Below are positions 50,497-60,175 of a DNA stretch of 64,000 bases, piece after piece. The DNA is from Heyndrickxia camelliae (lineage in GTDB: Bacteria; Bacillota; Bacilli; Bacillales; Bacillaceae_C), in NCBI RefSeq assembly GCF_002844575.1, contig NZ_PIQO01000017.1, positions 1 to 64,000 on the forward strand. The letters are read 5' to 3'. The translations under genes were made by a program, and so were the position numbers. Position 1 is the first letter of the stretch. Every line of letters begins with the position of its first letter. The notes below the pieces were generated by a model that was given only the letters and a program-made list of their open reading frames with translations, was not told the origin of the DNA and ran no database searches.

Positions 50497-51033
50497 ATGG
50501 AGATATTTATTTATTTTCTTGCATACATATTTGGACATATATTAACAGCGCCTATTGTTGGCCGTGTTTTTTACGGTAAAAATATCTTTGCCGAAGGAAG
50601 CGGGAATCCAGGTGCTAGAAATGCTGGCAGATCCTTTGGGAAAAAAGGTTTTTTGCTTGTATTAATTGGAGATATGCTAAAAGCTATCCTCATTTGCTGG
50701 ATTGCAGACTATTTAAAAATGGATTTAATACAGCAATCGATTGTCCTGTTATTGGTTATTTTAGGTCATATGTATCCAATTTTATATAGATTTAAAGGCG
50801 GAAAAGGAGTAGCTTCATTTTTGGGAGGTATGCTGTATATTGTCCCGTTGACAACACTTAGTCTTGTCGTAACCTTTCTAATATGTTACCCAATTACAAA
50901 GTCTTTTACGAAAGCCGGCCTCATCGGTATTTCATTAACACCTATTTTCACCTTTTTTATTTATCATAATTTTTATGCAAGTATCATCATCTTCTTTATT
51001 ATTATTTTAATAGTTTTGAAACATAAAGAATAG
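50497..51033 (+). CDS. PlsY-type glycerol-3-phosphate acyltransferase paralogue
   Basis: A 178-residue membrane protein with five hydrophobic spans. The PlsY motifs SGNPGARNAGR (about 36-46) and YRFKGGKGVASFLGG are intact, so it probably uses acyl phosphate. It is not the usual housekeeping location, and it is coupled to a GNAT-aminotransferase gene with a 9-24-base gap. It may acylate another acceptor. Confidence 0.8.
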   Translation: MEIFIYFLAYIFGHILTAPIVGRVFYGKNIFAEGSGNPGARNAGRSFGKKGFLLVLIGDMLKAILICWIADYLKMDLIQQSIVLLLVILGHMYPILYRFKGGKGVASFLGGMLYIVPLTTLSLVVTFLICYPITKSFTKAGLIGISLTPIFTFFIYHNFYASIIIFFIIILIVLKHKE

Positions 51034-51057
51034 AGAGTAATAATGGGGGACGAAAAC

Positions 51058-52647
51058 ATGAACTACACAATAAAAATCGCAAGAGAGACCCAAGAATTTG
51101 AGGGGATTTTTCGATTGAATTACGATACTTTTGTAGAAGAAATACCGCAGCACAGTGAAAATACGGAAAGAAAACTGATAGACCAGTTTCATGATGAAAA
51201 CGAATATGTAATATGTAAAGAAGATGATGAAATTATTGGCATGATGGCTATTAGAGATATAAGACCGTTTTCATTAGATAAAAAACTTGGGAGAATTGAA
51301 AATCATTTGCAGCTCTCTTTTTCAAAACCCTGTGAAATTCGGTTATTATCTGTAAAGCCAAAATTCCGAAATGGTCGTGTTTTTGCTAGTATTACAGGAG
51401 CATTGATTCGCTACTGTCTATATAAGGGATATGATATTGCATTTATCTCGGGCACAACCAGGCAAACCAAACTTTATAAACATTTAGGATTTGAACCTTT
51501 TGCACAACTAGTTGGAAAAGATGATGCATTATTTCAACCAATGTATTTAACAAAAGAAATGTTTTATCAAAAAGAACATTTAAGAACCCTTTCCATGGTA
51601 AATTCCTTCCTACCAGGACCCGTTAGGGTGGAAGACCAAATTCAATCTATTTTTTTATCTCAGCCCGATTGGCATCGGTCACAAGAACATAAGCAAACTG
51701 CTGAAAGTGTATTCTCTAAATTGAAACAACTGACAAATGCGAAGAATGTATCAGTTTTTACTGGGACCGGTACAGTTGCCAATGATGCTATCGCTGCACA
51801 TCTCGCTTCATTAGGATCGAATGGATTGATTTTAATTAATGGAGAATTTGGAGAGAGGCTTGCAGATCATGCTGATCGCTTTGGACTTCAATATGATAAG
51901 CTTGCTGTATCTTGGGGAAGTCCTTTTAACATAGAAGAAATAAAAAAGTTATGCAGGCTTAATCACTACCATTGGATATGGTTTGTTCATTGTGAAACCT
52001 CAACAGGGATGATAAATAATTTTGATGCCATTCAAAAAGTTTGCGAGGAATTTTCCATAAAAATGTGTATTGATGCTATTAGTTCGATAGGAGCAGTACC
52101 TATAAATTTTGAAAAGGCTTATATGGCATCGGGAGTATCAGGAAAAGCAATTGGCTCCATAACAGGTCTTTCCTTCGTACTCTTCAATGAGTTGGAAAAA
52201 AGTGTGAATAATGTACCTCGTTATCTTGATGTTAAGTATTATCAAGAATGTGATGGAATACCATTTACACAAAATTCCTATCTATTTAAAGCATTGGATT
52301 TAGCATTGGATAAATTATTTGAACCTAATTTTTTTGATAAAAAGGTTTCGGTATTTTCTTATGTTTATGATACTTTGAAAGCTCAAGGTTTTTCTTTCGT
52401 TGTCGAAAAGGAACTAACCTCTCCATGTGTAATGACCATTGCCTTCCCTAAAGATATCAATTCGATGGATATAGGGTTGGACCTTTATTTAAATGGGTTT
52501 CAAGTCCATTTTCGCAATCGCTATTTAATCAAGAAAAATTGGATCCAAATTGCCTTTATGAGTGCTAATGAAAGCATGGTTATTATCGATGGTCTTTTAC
52601 ATACTTTACAAAATCTATTTAAAGAAAAGACAAAAGTGGCTCCTTAA
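51058..52647 (+). CDS. GNAT acyltransferase fused to class V aminotransferase
   Basis: About 529 residues. The N-terminal ~180 residues resemble autoinducer/N-acyl amino acid synthase GNATs (FRLNYDTFVEEIP, IIGMMAIRDIRPF, EIRLLSVKPKFRNG, then TTRQTKLYKHLGF). The remainder is a PLP class V enzyme: LPGPVRVEDQ, TGTGTVANDAIAAHLASLG, VHCETSTGM, CIDAISSIGAVPI and SGVSGKAIGSITG with the likely PLP lysine. ATG 51058 suits GGGGGA; ATG 51043 is possible. Substrates unknown; see finding. Confidence 0.75.
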   Translation: MNYTIKIARETQEFEGIFRLNYDTFVEEIPQHSENTERKLIDQFHDENEYVICKEDDEIIGMMAIRDIRPFSLDKKLGRIENHLQLSFSKPCEIRLLSVKPKFRNGRVFASITGALIRYCLYKGYDIAFISGTTRQTKLYKHLGFEPFAQLVGKDDALFQPMYLTKEMFYQKEHLRTLSMVNSFLPGPVRVEDQIQSIFLSQPDWHRSQEHKQTAESVFSKLKQLTNAKNVSVFTGTGTVANDAIAAHLASLGSNGLILINGEFGERLADHADRFGLQYDKLAVSWGSPFNIEEIKKLCRLNHYHWIWFVHCETSTGMINNFDAIQKVCEEFSIKMCIDAISSIGAVPINFEKAYMASGVSGKAIGSITGLSFVLFNELEKSVNNVPRYLDVKYYQECDGIPFTQNSYLFKALDLALDKLFEPNFFDKKVSVFSYVYDTLKAQGFSFVVEKELTSPCVMTIAFPKDINSMDIGLDLYLNGFQVHFRNRYLIKKNWIQIAFMSANESMVIIDGLLHTLQNLFKEKTKVAP

Positions 52648-52752
52648 ATAATGCTAGATTTTACTAAAATCATATTGAACAGTATTTTCTTCTTCAAGTA
52701 TAATGGGTTTAACTGATTTAGGTCGGAAAAACAGCATTGGAGGAACAGGATT

Positions 52753-54420
52753 TTGAAAAAGAAAAATGAATCAATTAAAATTATTCCCCTTGGAGGAGTA
52801 GGAGAGATCGGCAAAAACATGTATGTCTTCGAGGTAGATGAAGACATATTTGTTATAGATGCGGGCCTTATGTATCCAGAGGATGAAATGCTTGGAATCG
52901 ATATTGTAATTCCAGACATTACTTATTTAGAAGATAATAAAGAGCGTATAAAAGGTATATTTTTAACGCATGGGCATGAAGATGCCATCGGGGCTTTGCC
53001 GTATTTATTATTGAAACTAAATGTTCCTGTTTATGGAACAATGTTAACGGTTGCTTTTGCAAAGGAAAAACTAAAAGAAGTTCGTGTAAAAAAGGAAGTT
53101 CAATTCCAGATAATCAAAGCGAATACTGTTTTGCACTATGATACAGTTGATATCAGTTTTTTTAGAACAACCCATAGCATACCTGGTTCTATCGGTATAT
53201 GCATTCATACATCTGAGGGAAATATTGTTCATACAGGGGATTTTAAATTTGACCAAAGCGTATCTGATTTCTATCAATCCGATATTGCTGAAATGGCTAG
53301 AGTGGGAAGTGAAGGTGTACTTTGCTTGCTTTCTGATAGTACGGAAGCGGAACATCCAGGTTTAACAACATCTGAGAGGGTTATTGCTGGGGAAATGTCT
53401 AATGCATTTTATTCGGCAAAAGGACGAATTATTGTTGCCTGCTTTGCTTCTAACCTAATCCGTATTCAACAAGTTTTTGATGCAGCATATGAAACGGGAA
53501 GGAAAATTGCCGTTGTTGGTAAAAGTTTAGAGAGTGTTTATGAAATTGCTGTATCTTTAGGTTTTTTAGATATAAAATCAGAAAATTTAGTTATTCCTGT
53601 TTCCGAAATAAATCAATATTCTAAGGAAGAGCTAGTAATCTTGACCACCGGTAATCAAGGGGAGCCATTTTTAGTGTTGCAAAAAATGGCAAAACGCACC
53701 CATAAATTTATTAATATTCAAAAAGGGGATTCAGTCTTTATTACGGCCTCACCGTCCCCAGGGATGGAGTTAATCATGTCAAAAACGGTGGACATGCTTT
53801 ATCGCGCTGGGGCAACAGTTTTATCGGACCGCCGAAAAGTTCATGTTACGGGACATGGGTGTCAGGAGGATCTAAAGTTAATGCTCCATTTAATGAAACC
53901 TAAGTATTTCATTCCTGTACAAGGGGAGTATAGAATGTTGATTGCCCATTCAAGACTTGCCGAGCAAGTTGGAGTAGAAAGGGATCATATTTTTATACCC
54001 GATAAGGGGGAAGTGCTTGAATATAAGAATGGAAAAATGAGTGTTAGCGGAAAAGTGGCATCAGGGAATGTTTTGATTGATGGAATTGGTGTCGGCGATG
54101 TTGGAAATATTGTTTTGCGTGACCGCAGATTACTATCACAAGACGGAATCTTAATTGTTGTAGTGACACTAAGTAAGTATAAAAAAAGTATTGCTGCAGG
54201 ACCGGAAATTATTTCGCGCGGTTTTGTATATGTCAGGGAATCTGAACAACTTATGAGTGATTCCACATCATTAGTTCGAAATATAGTGGAAAAAAATATG
54301 GAGAAAGATGCATTTGATTGGTCGAGTATCAAACAAGATATTCGAGATCAATTAAATTATTTTCTATTTGAAAAAACAAAAAGAAGACCAATGATTCTTC
54401 CGATTATCATGGAAGTATAA
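52753..54420 (+). CDS. rnjB: ribonuclease J2
   Basis: A 555-residue metallo-beta-lactamase/beta-CASP nuclease from TTG 52753: VIDAGLMYPEDEMLGID, THGHEDAIGALPY (HxHxD, near 72-84), VHTGDFKFD, CLLSDSTEAEHPG, and TASPSPGME and HVTGHGCQEDL in beta-CASP. Position between dapA and tepA and the partly changed HGHEDAI motif (E for the usual DH) favour RnjB, the less active partner in the RNase J1/J2 complex. Confidence 0.93.
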   Translation: MKKKNESIKIIPLGGVGEIGKNMYVFEVDEDIFVIDAGLMYPEDEMLGIDIVIPDITYLEDNKERIKGIFLTHGHEDAIGALPYLLLKLNVPVYGTMLTVAFAKEKLKEVRVKKEVQFQIIKANTVLHYDTVDISFFRTTHSIPGSIGICIHTSEGNIVHTGDFKFDQSVSDFYQSDIAEMARVGSEGVLCLLSDSTEAEHPGLTTSERVIAGEMSNAFYSAKGRIIVACFASNLIRIQQVFDAAYETGRKIAVVGKSLESVYEIAVSLGFLDIKSENLVIPVSEINQYSKEELVILTTGNQGEPFLVLQKMAKRTHKFINIQKGDSVFITASPSPGMELIMSKTVDMLYRAGATVLSDRRKVHVTGHGCQEDLKLMLHLMKPKYFIPVQGEYRMLIAHSRLAEQVGVERDHIFIPDKGEVLEYKNGKMSVSGKVASGNVLIDGIGVGDVGNIVLRDRRLLSQDGILIVVVTLSKYKKSIAAGPEIISRGFVYVRESEQLMSDSTSLVRNIVEKNMEKDAFDWSSIKQDIRDQLNYFLFEKTKRRPMILPIIMEV

Positions 54421-54435
54421 ATAGGGAATCTACAA

Positions 54436-54465
54436 ACACCGAACCATTAATGGTCGGTGTTTTTT
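54436..54465 (+). terminator. terminator after rnjB
   Basis: ACACCG/CGGTGT with inner ACCAT/ATGGT, followed by TTTTT. Confidence 0.9.
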
Positions 54466-54533
54466 GAATGAAAACGGTAGTTGGAGCCGATAATAGATTT
54501 TATAGAAGAAAACACAGTTAAAGGAGTATACAA

Positions 54534-55286
54534 ATGACAAATGATTTTCGCATGGAACAGCCAGAGCCGGAAAAAGAACAAGGGGATAAGGATGTAAAGT
54601 CAAATATTGTAGAGAAAATCCAACAGCTTGGACAAACGAACGTTCCACAGCTTCCACAGGATAGTAATATCCATTGTTTAACAATCGTTGGCCAAATTGA
54701 AGGTCACATGCAACTGCCTCCACAAAATAAAACGACGAAGTATGAACATATTATTCCGCAGCTGGTTGCAATAGAGCAAAATACGAAAATAGAAGGCTTA
54801 ATTATTATTTTGAACACAGTTGGTGGTGATGTAGAAGCAGGATTAGCCATCTCTGAAATGATTGCTTCATTATCTAAACCAACTGTTTCCATCGTATTAG
54901 GTGGAGGTCATTCAATCGGTGTACCAATTGCTGTTTCAACAGATTATTCTTTTATTGCAGAAACAGCAACGATGACAATTCATCCAGTCAGATTAACAGG
55001 TCTTGTTATTGGTGTTCCGCAGACATTTGAATATCTGGATAAAATGCAAGAACGTGTGATTAAATTCGTAATGAGACATTCAAATGTAAAGGAAGAGGTA
55101 TTTAAGGATCTTATGTTTGCCAAAGGAAATTTAACTCGGGATATTGGTACGAATGTGGTTGGGGAGGAAGCTGTAAAATATGGTTTAATTAATGAAGTAG
55201 GCGGTATTGGTCATGCCTTAAAAAAATTAAATCAATTAATTGAAAGCAGAAGAGCAAATAAGCAGCATGAGGGGTTCATACAATGA
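54534..55286 (+). CDS. tepA: TepA, ClpP-like translocation-enhancing protease
   Basis: A 250-residue protein of the ClpP/crotonase fold: [13 protein letters not shown] (oxyanion strand, about 88-100), [14 protein letters not shown] with the nucleophile serine, [11 protein letters not shown] with histidine. The first ~50 residues are a polar low-complexity leader. Linked to protein export and spore small acid-soluble protein turnover in Bacillus. Confidence 0.9.
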   Translation: MTNDFRMEQPEPEKEQGDKDVKSNIVEKIQQLGQTNVPQLPQDSNIHCLTIVGQIEGHMQLPPQNKTTKYEHIIPQLVAIEQNTKIEGLIIILNTVGGDVEAGLAISEMIASLSKPTVSIVLGGGHSIGVPIAVSTDYSFIAETATMTIHPVRLTGLVIGVPQTFEYLDKMQERVIKFVMRHSNVKEEVFKDLMFAKGNLTRDIGTNVVGEEAVKYGLINEVGGIGHALKKLNQLIESRRANKQHEGFIQ

Positions 55287-55489
55287 TACTTTATACAACG
55301 GTACCACAGGAATTAATTTTCCCGACTGAAGCTTCTGCATATGGCAAGCAAGAAATAATTACTTATAATGGCATCCCCATGATGGTGGAAAAAGTAGAGG
55401 AAGGAAAGCGGATTATTCGAATATTAAGCACGAATCCCGCAGATTATATGGAACAAAGTATTATGCCAGGACAAATTATTTCCGGTTAA
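55283..55489 (+). CDS. ylzJ: YlzJ-like protein
   Basis: A 68-residue protein overlapping tepA by four bases (ATGA). [14 protein letters not shown] and [18 protein letters not shown] are typical of this short family of unknown function. Same position as in B. subtilis. Confidence 0.85.
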   Translation: MILYTTVPQELIFPTEASAYGKQEIITYNGIPMMVEKVEEGKRIIRILSTNPADYMEQSIMPGQIISG

Positions 55490-55548
55490 TATTAACGTAA
55501 GGTAAATACCTTAATAAAGATGGTTATGATATAATGAAAAAAAAGGAG

Positions 55549-55575
55549 AAGCAGCCTTATTATGGCTGCTTTCTT
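55549..55575 (+). terminator. terminator before spoIIIE
   Basis: AAGCAGCC/GGCTGCTT (8 bp) with TTCTTATA after it. Confidence 0.8.
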
Positions 55576-55597
55576 ATATATTAAGTAGGGTGATGTA

Positions 55598-57907
55598 ATG
55601 GCTAAGACAAAAAAAAGGACGCGAAAGGAAAAACAAATAAAATCGAATATAAGGTTCGAATTGACAGGAATGATTTTAATTGCATTGAGCATTATATCGA
55701 TCATCAAATTAGGTGCTGTTGGCAAAGCGCTCGTTTTTTTCTATCGCTTTTTTCTTGGTGAGTGGTACATAATTGCGTTAGTAGGAATGATATGGCTAGC
55801 AGGATATTTCATCATAAAAAGAAATATACCTTTATTTTTTACGAGAAGGCTGGTCGGAATTTATTTAATTGTCATGAGCCTATTGCTGTTAAGTCACGTT
55901 AAACTTTTTGAGCTAATTTCTCAGGAAGGAAAACTTGTAAATGCTAGTGTTGTCACCAATACATGGGAATTATTTTGGCAAGAAGTCAAAGGTGAGTCGT
56001 CCACACCGGATTTAGGCGGAGGTATGATCGGTGCCGTTCTTTTTGCAGTATCTCACTTTTTATTTGATTCACTTGGTACGAAAATATTATCCATTGTTCT
56101 CATATTAATTGGATTTGTATTAGTAACAGGCAAGTCATTAGGACCATTTTTCGAAAAAGTGGGCAATAAACTTGGAGAATTCATAAAAGGTCAATGGAAG
56201 TCTTCAAAAATGGATCTTGAAACCTGGCGTAATAATCGAAAAGAGAAGAAGGAGCAAAGACAATTAACGGAGAGCATTGAACCTGCCGAGATTCCGATTA
56301 AAGATTCCAATGTTGAACATAAGAAAGAACCAACACCTATTATCTCTAGTTTTACAGAAAGAGCATATACTCCGGACGAAATGGATAATGAGCGAAAACA
56401 AGAATTCCAAGAAGCATCAGAAGGAGAACCAATGGAAGACGATTTGCCTCCCAATATTAGCTTTTCAGAGGTCGAAAATGAAGACTATCAGCTGCCTCCT
56501 ATTACATTGTTAAAACGACCTAAGGCAACAGATCAAAGCAGTGAGTATGAATTAATTCATGCGAATGCGGCAAAATTAGAACGAACGTTTAATAGTTTTG
56601 GCGTAAAAGCACATGTTACCCAGGTTCATTTAGGACCAGCCGTAACAAAGTATGAAATTCATCCGGATATTGGCGTGAAGGTAAGCAAAATTGTCAGTCT
56701 TAGTGATGATCTCGCGTTAGCACTTGCCGCTAAAGATATTCGAATGGAAGCGCCAATTCCTGGGAAATCGGCAATTGGAATCGAAGTACCTAATTCAGAA
56801 GTTGCAATGGTTTCGTTACGAGAGGTGTTAGAATCTAAGGGAAATGATCACCCAGAGGCAAAGTTACAAATTGCTTTAGGAAGAGATATTACAGGTGAAG
56901 CGGTTTTAGCTGAGTTAAATAAAATGCCGCATTTACTTGTTGCCGGTGCTACCGGAAGTGGAAAGAGTGTATGTATTAATGGGATCATAACTAGTATTTT
57001 GATGAGAGCTAAACCGCATGAGGTAAAACTCATGATGATTGACCCTAAAATGGTAGAACTCAATGTCTATAATGGTGTTCCACATCTTCTTGCTCCGGTT
57101 GTGACAAATGCTAAAAAGGCTTCTCAGGCGCTAAAAAAAGTAGTAAGTGAGATGGAGAGAAGATATGAGTTATTTTCTCATAGTGGAACACGTAATATTG
57201 AAGGTTATAATGAACATGTTAAGCGCGACAATCTGGAAACGGGAACCAAACAGCCATTATTGCCTTATATTGTTGTAATTGTGGACGAGCTTGCAGACTT
57301 AATGATGGTTGCCTCAAGTGATGTAGAGGATTCCATTACAAGATTAGCACAAATGGCACGTGCTGCCGGTATTCATTTAATTATTGCCACTCAACGTCCA
57401 TCCGTTGATGTTATAACTGGTGTAATTAAGGCAAATATACCATCACGCATCGCCTTTGCTGTTTCTTCTGCAACAGACTCTAGAACAATTCTAGATATGG
57501 GAGGGGCTGAAAAACTGTTAGGACGCGGGGATATGTTATTTCTGCCAGTCGGTGCTTCTAAACCAATACGTGTACAAGGTGCCTTTCTTTCTGATGAGGA
57601 AGTGGAGGATATAGTAGAGTTTGTTATTTCCCAACAAAAAGCTCAGTATCAAGAGGACATGATTCCAGATGACATACCTGAAGTTTCCGAGGAAGTAGAT
57701 GATGAATTATATGACGATGCCGTGCAATTAATAGCTGAAATGCAGACAGCATCGGTTTCAATGCTCCAACGTCGCTTTAGAATTGGATATACACGTGCAG
57801 CAAGATTAATAGATGAAATGGAAAACAGGGGTGTGGTAGGCCCATATGAAGGTAGTAAACCGAGAGCTGTTTTAATTCCAAAACCTACAGAAGAACAATC
57901 ATCTTAA
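55598..57907 (+). CDS. spoIIIE: SpoIIIE/FtsK DNA translocase
   Basis: A 769-residue motor: an N-terminal domain with about four membrane spans (28-175), an acidic linker, then the RecA-like motor with [16 protein letters not shown] (Walker A near 450), [22 protein letters not shown] (Walker B), [12 protein letters not shown], and the C-terminal gamma winged helix ([20 protein letters not shown]). It pumps the forespore chromosome through the septum and is essential for sporulation. Confidence 0.95.
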   Translation: MAKTKKRTRKEKQIKSNIRFELTGMILIALSIISIIKLGAVGKALVFFYRFFLGEWYIIALVGMIWLAGYFIIKRNIPLFFTRRLVGIYLIVMSLLLLSHVKLFELISQEGKLVNASVVTNTWELFWQEVKGESSTPDLGGGMIGAVLFAVSHFLFDSLGTKILSIVLILIGFVLVTGKSLGPFFEKVGNKLGEFIKGQWKSSKMDLETWRNNRKEKKEQRQLTESIEPAEIPIKDSNVEHKKEPTPIISSFTERAYTPDEMDNERKQEFQEASEGEPMEDDLPPNISFSEVENEDYQLPPITLLKRPKATDQSSEYELIHANAAKLERTFNSFGVKAHVTQVHLGPAVTKYEIHPDIGVKVSKIVSLSDDLALALAAKDIRMEAPIPGKSAIGIEVPNSEVAMVSLREVLESKGNDHPEAKLQIALGRDITGEAVLAELNKMPHLLVAGATGSGKSVCINGIITSILMRAKPHEVKLMMIDPKMVELNVYNGVPHLLAPVVTNAKKASQALKKVVSEMERRYELFSHSGTRNIEGYNEHVKRDNLETGTKQPLLPYIVVIVDELADLMMVASSDVEDSITRLAQMARAAGIHLIIATQRPSVDVITGVIKANIPSRIAFAVSSATDSRTILDMGGAEKLLGRGDMLFLPVGASKPIRVQGAFLSDEEVEDIVEFVISQQKAQYQEDMIPDDIPEVSEEVDDELYDDAVQLIAEMQTASVSMLQRRFRIGYTRAARLIDEMENRGVVGPYEGSKPRAVLIPKPTEEQSS

Positions 57908-57923
57908 TGTGATTCTAGCTTAG

Positions 57924-57986
57924 AAAAGTCGTTTTTCTTAATACCCTGTTTCTTATAGGGCTTAATTAGGAAGAACGGCTTTTTTA
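57924..57986 (+). terminator. long terminator after spoIIIE
   Basis: An AAAGTCGTTTTTCTTAA/TTAATTAGGAAGAACGGCTTT-type stem with inner ACCCT/AGGGc, followed by TTTTTT. Confidence 0.85.
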
Positions 57987-58116
57987 TTAATTTTTAATTC
58001 ATAATATTCTTTATCTATTGAATGTTTCTACTTCGTTATTTTTCGACAAAATTTTAAATTTATATTTATTAACACAATAAAAAATGATATAGTAATTTCG
58101 ATTAGTAGAAATAATA

Positions 58117-58134
58117 CATCAGAGGTCTGATGTC
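58117..58134. promoter_or_regulatory. palindromic operator for the GntR regulator
   Basis: ACATCAGAGGTCTGATGT is a perfect 8-8 inverted repeat with a GG centre, 30 bp before the gntR start. The AGAGGTCTGA core recurs at 60118-60127. Confidence 0.7.
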
Positions 58135-58163
58135 TTAAGAATGTTTGGTGGTGGTTTCTTCAA

Positions 58164-58889
58164 ATGTCAGTCAAAGCAGATAATCGTCATTTGTATCTTC
58201 AGGTCATTGATCACTTGAAAAATGATATTGAAAATGGCGTATATAAGGAAAAAGAAAAGCTTCCTTCAGAATTCGATTTGGCAAAGGAACTTGGGGTCAG
58301 TCGGGCAACATTACGAGAGGCTTTACGCATACTGGAAGAAGAAAACGTTATCACCAGGAGACATGGTGTAGGAACGTTTGTTAATGCCAGACCTTTATTT
58401 TCTTCTGGAATTGAACAGCTTAACAGTGTAACCAATATGATTTGTCAGGCTGGAATGGAACCTGGGACAATTTTCTTAAGTACAACAACTCAAGGACCAA
58501 CAGAGGAAGATATCAAACGTCTATCTTGTCAAAAGGAAGAGGAACTTGCTGTTATTGAGCGAGTGCGTACTGCAAATGGGGAGCCAGTTGTCTATTGTAT
58601 TGATAAAATTCCGGCACAACTATTCCCGTGGAATTTTTCGAATAGAGATGGATCGATATTTGAAACGCTAGAGACATATAGTAAAAAAAGAATCTCGTAT
58701 GCTATTACAAATATCGAGCCAATCGGATATCATGAGAAAATTTCACCTATATTAGAATGTGATCCGGAAACGGCCCTACTAGTTTTAAAGCAGCTTCATT
58801 ATGATGAAGAAGACCAGCCGATATTGTACTCTGTGAATTATTTTAAAGCAGATAAATTTAGTTTTCATGTATTGAGAAAGAGAATTTAA
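58164..58889 (+). CDS. GntR/HutC-family regulator (YmfC-like)
   Basis: A 241-residue protein: an N-terminal winged helix ([28 protein letters not shown]...RRHGVGTFV, about 24-72) and a UbiC-lyase-type ligand domain (from ~90, ending in [17 protein letters not shown]). A palindromic operator lies right upstream, implying autoregulation. Its ligand is probably linked to the transporter downstream, whose ATPase gene carries the same 10-bp core. Confidence 0.85.
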   Translation: MSVKADNRHLYLQVIDHLKNDIENGVYKEKEKLPSEFDLAKELGVSRATLREALRILEEENVITRRHGVGTFVNARPLFSSGIEQLNSVTNMICQAGMEPGTIFLSTTTQGPTEEDIKRLSCQKEEELAVIERVRTANGEPVVYCIDKIPAQLFPWNFSNRDGSIFETLETYSKKRISYAITNIEPIGYHEKISPILECDPETALLVLKQLHYDEEDQPILYSVNYFKADKFSFHVLRKRI

Positions 58890-58939
58890 GTTTATGTGCT
58901 AAATATTTCTACTAAATCATGATTATAGGAGGAACAAAG

Positions 58940-60019
58940 GTGAAAAAGCGTAAAATTGGTTTAGCTCTATCACTAGTACTAGCTGCTGGAACACTTTTAG
59001 GTGCTTGTGGTACAAGTACAAGCACAAAGGATGATGGCAAGTCAAATGGTGGAAAGAGTAAATTTACTGTCGCGATGGTAACAGATGTTGGAGGAATTGA
59101 TGATAAGTCATTCAACCAATCCGCATGGGAAGGTTTACAAAAGTTTGGAGCGGATAATGGACTCCAAAAGGGGACAAATGGATACAACTATTTACAATCA
59201 CAAAGCCCAGCTGACTACACAACGAATTTAAATACAGCTGTTAGAAATAATTTTAAATTAATTTATGGAATTGGATATAACCTCCAAAAGGATATTGAAA
59301 CAATTGCAGGACAACGTCCGAAGAGTAATTTTGCTATTGTTGATAGTGTTATCACTGGTAAAAAGAATGTTGCAAGTATTACGTTTAAAGAGCAAGAAGG
59401 ATCTTTCCTTGTGGGTGTAGTTGCAGGCTTAACGACAAAAACAAATAAAGTTGGTTTTGTTGGTGGAACAGATAGTGACTTAATTAATAAGTTTGCTGCA
59501 GGTTTCCAAGCGGGAGTTAAAGCGGTTAATCCAAAAGCAAAACTAGATATACAATTTGCCGGTGCATTCGATAAAGCTGATAAAGGACAGTCCATGGCAG
59601 CTGCAATGTACCAATCTGGTGCGGATATTATATATCATGCTGCAGGTGCTACAGGTAATGGAGTTTTCACAGAGGCAAAAAATATAAAGCAAAAAGATCC
59701 TAATAAAAATGTTTGGGTAATCGGGGTAGACCGTGACCAAAATGATGAGGGTAAAGTTACTGTAAAAGGAAAAGAGTACAATGTAACCTTAACTTCCATG
59801 GTAAAGAGAGTGGATTTAGCAGTAGAAGACTTATCTAAAAAAGCAATGGAAGGGAAATTTCCTGGTGGACAACAAATTGAATATGGTCTAAAGGAAAATG
59901 CAATCGGAATCGCTCCATCTCAAGAAAATGTTTCAAAAGATGTTTTAAAAGCAGTGGATGAATGGAAACAAAAAATTATCAATGGGGAAGTTGACATTCC
60001 ATTGAAACCAACTAAGTAA
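58940..60019 (+). CDS. nucleoside-binding BMP lipoprotein
   Basis: A 359-residue lipoprotein from GTG 58940 (TAGGAGGA upstream). The signal peptide ends LGACGTST, with Cys the lipid site. [22 protein letters not shown] and [14 protein letters not shown] are family signatures of basic membrane protein/PnrA-NupN nucleoside binders. It is the solute receptor for the adjacent transporter. Confidence 0.93.
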   Translation: MKKRKIGLALSLVLAAGTLLGACGTSTSTKDDGKSNGGKSKFTVAMVTDVGGIDDKSFNQSAWEGLQKFGADNGLQKGTNGYNYLQSQSPADYTTNLNTAVRNNFKLIYGIGYNLQKDIETIAGQRPKSNFAIVDSVITGKKNVASITFKEQEGSFLVGVVAGLTTKTNKVGFVGGTDSDLINKFAAGFQAGVKAVNPKAKLDIQFAGAFDKADKGQSMAAAMYQSGADIIYHAAGATGNGVFTEAKNIKQKDPNKNVWVIGVDRDQNDEGKVTVKGKEYNVTLTSMVKRVDLAVEDLSKKAMEGKFPGGQQIEYGLKENAIGIAPSQENVSKDVLKAVDEWKQKIINGEVDIPLKPTK

Positions 60020-60026
60020 TGGTTAA

Positions 60027-60048
60027 GGGATTGGCATTTGCCAATCCC
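60027..60048 (+). terminator. intercistronic hairpin after the lipoprotein gene
   Basis: GGGATTGGCA/TGCCAATCCC, 10 bp with a two-base loop. No U run follows, so it may act as an RNA stabiliser for the abundant lipoprotein message. A second stem, AACGGAAAA/TTTTCCGTT (60061-60095), follows and is trailed by AGGATTTTT. Confidence 0.6.
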
Positions 60049-60112
60049 AATAAAAATGTTAACGGAAAAGCAGAAGAAAATTTTACTTTTCCGTTAGGAT
60101 TTTTAACCTTCC

Positions 60113-60131
60113 TAATGTCAGACCTCTAACC
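60113..60131. promoter_or_regulatory. second GntR-type operator
   Basis: TCAGACCTCT (60118-60127) is the reverse complement of the AGAGGTCTGA core of the operator at 58117, with partial dyad symmetry. It is about 50 bp before the ABC ATPase start. Confidence 0.5.
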
Positions 60132-60175
60132 AATTCATAAGGGGAAAAAGATTTTTTAACAAGGAGTAGATGCGG

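Noticed and set aside
53985-54332. 115-codon minus-strand frame within rnjB
   Set aside because: It is fully antisense to a well-conserved RNase J coding region and has no start signal.
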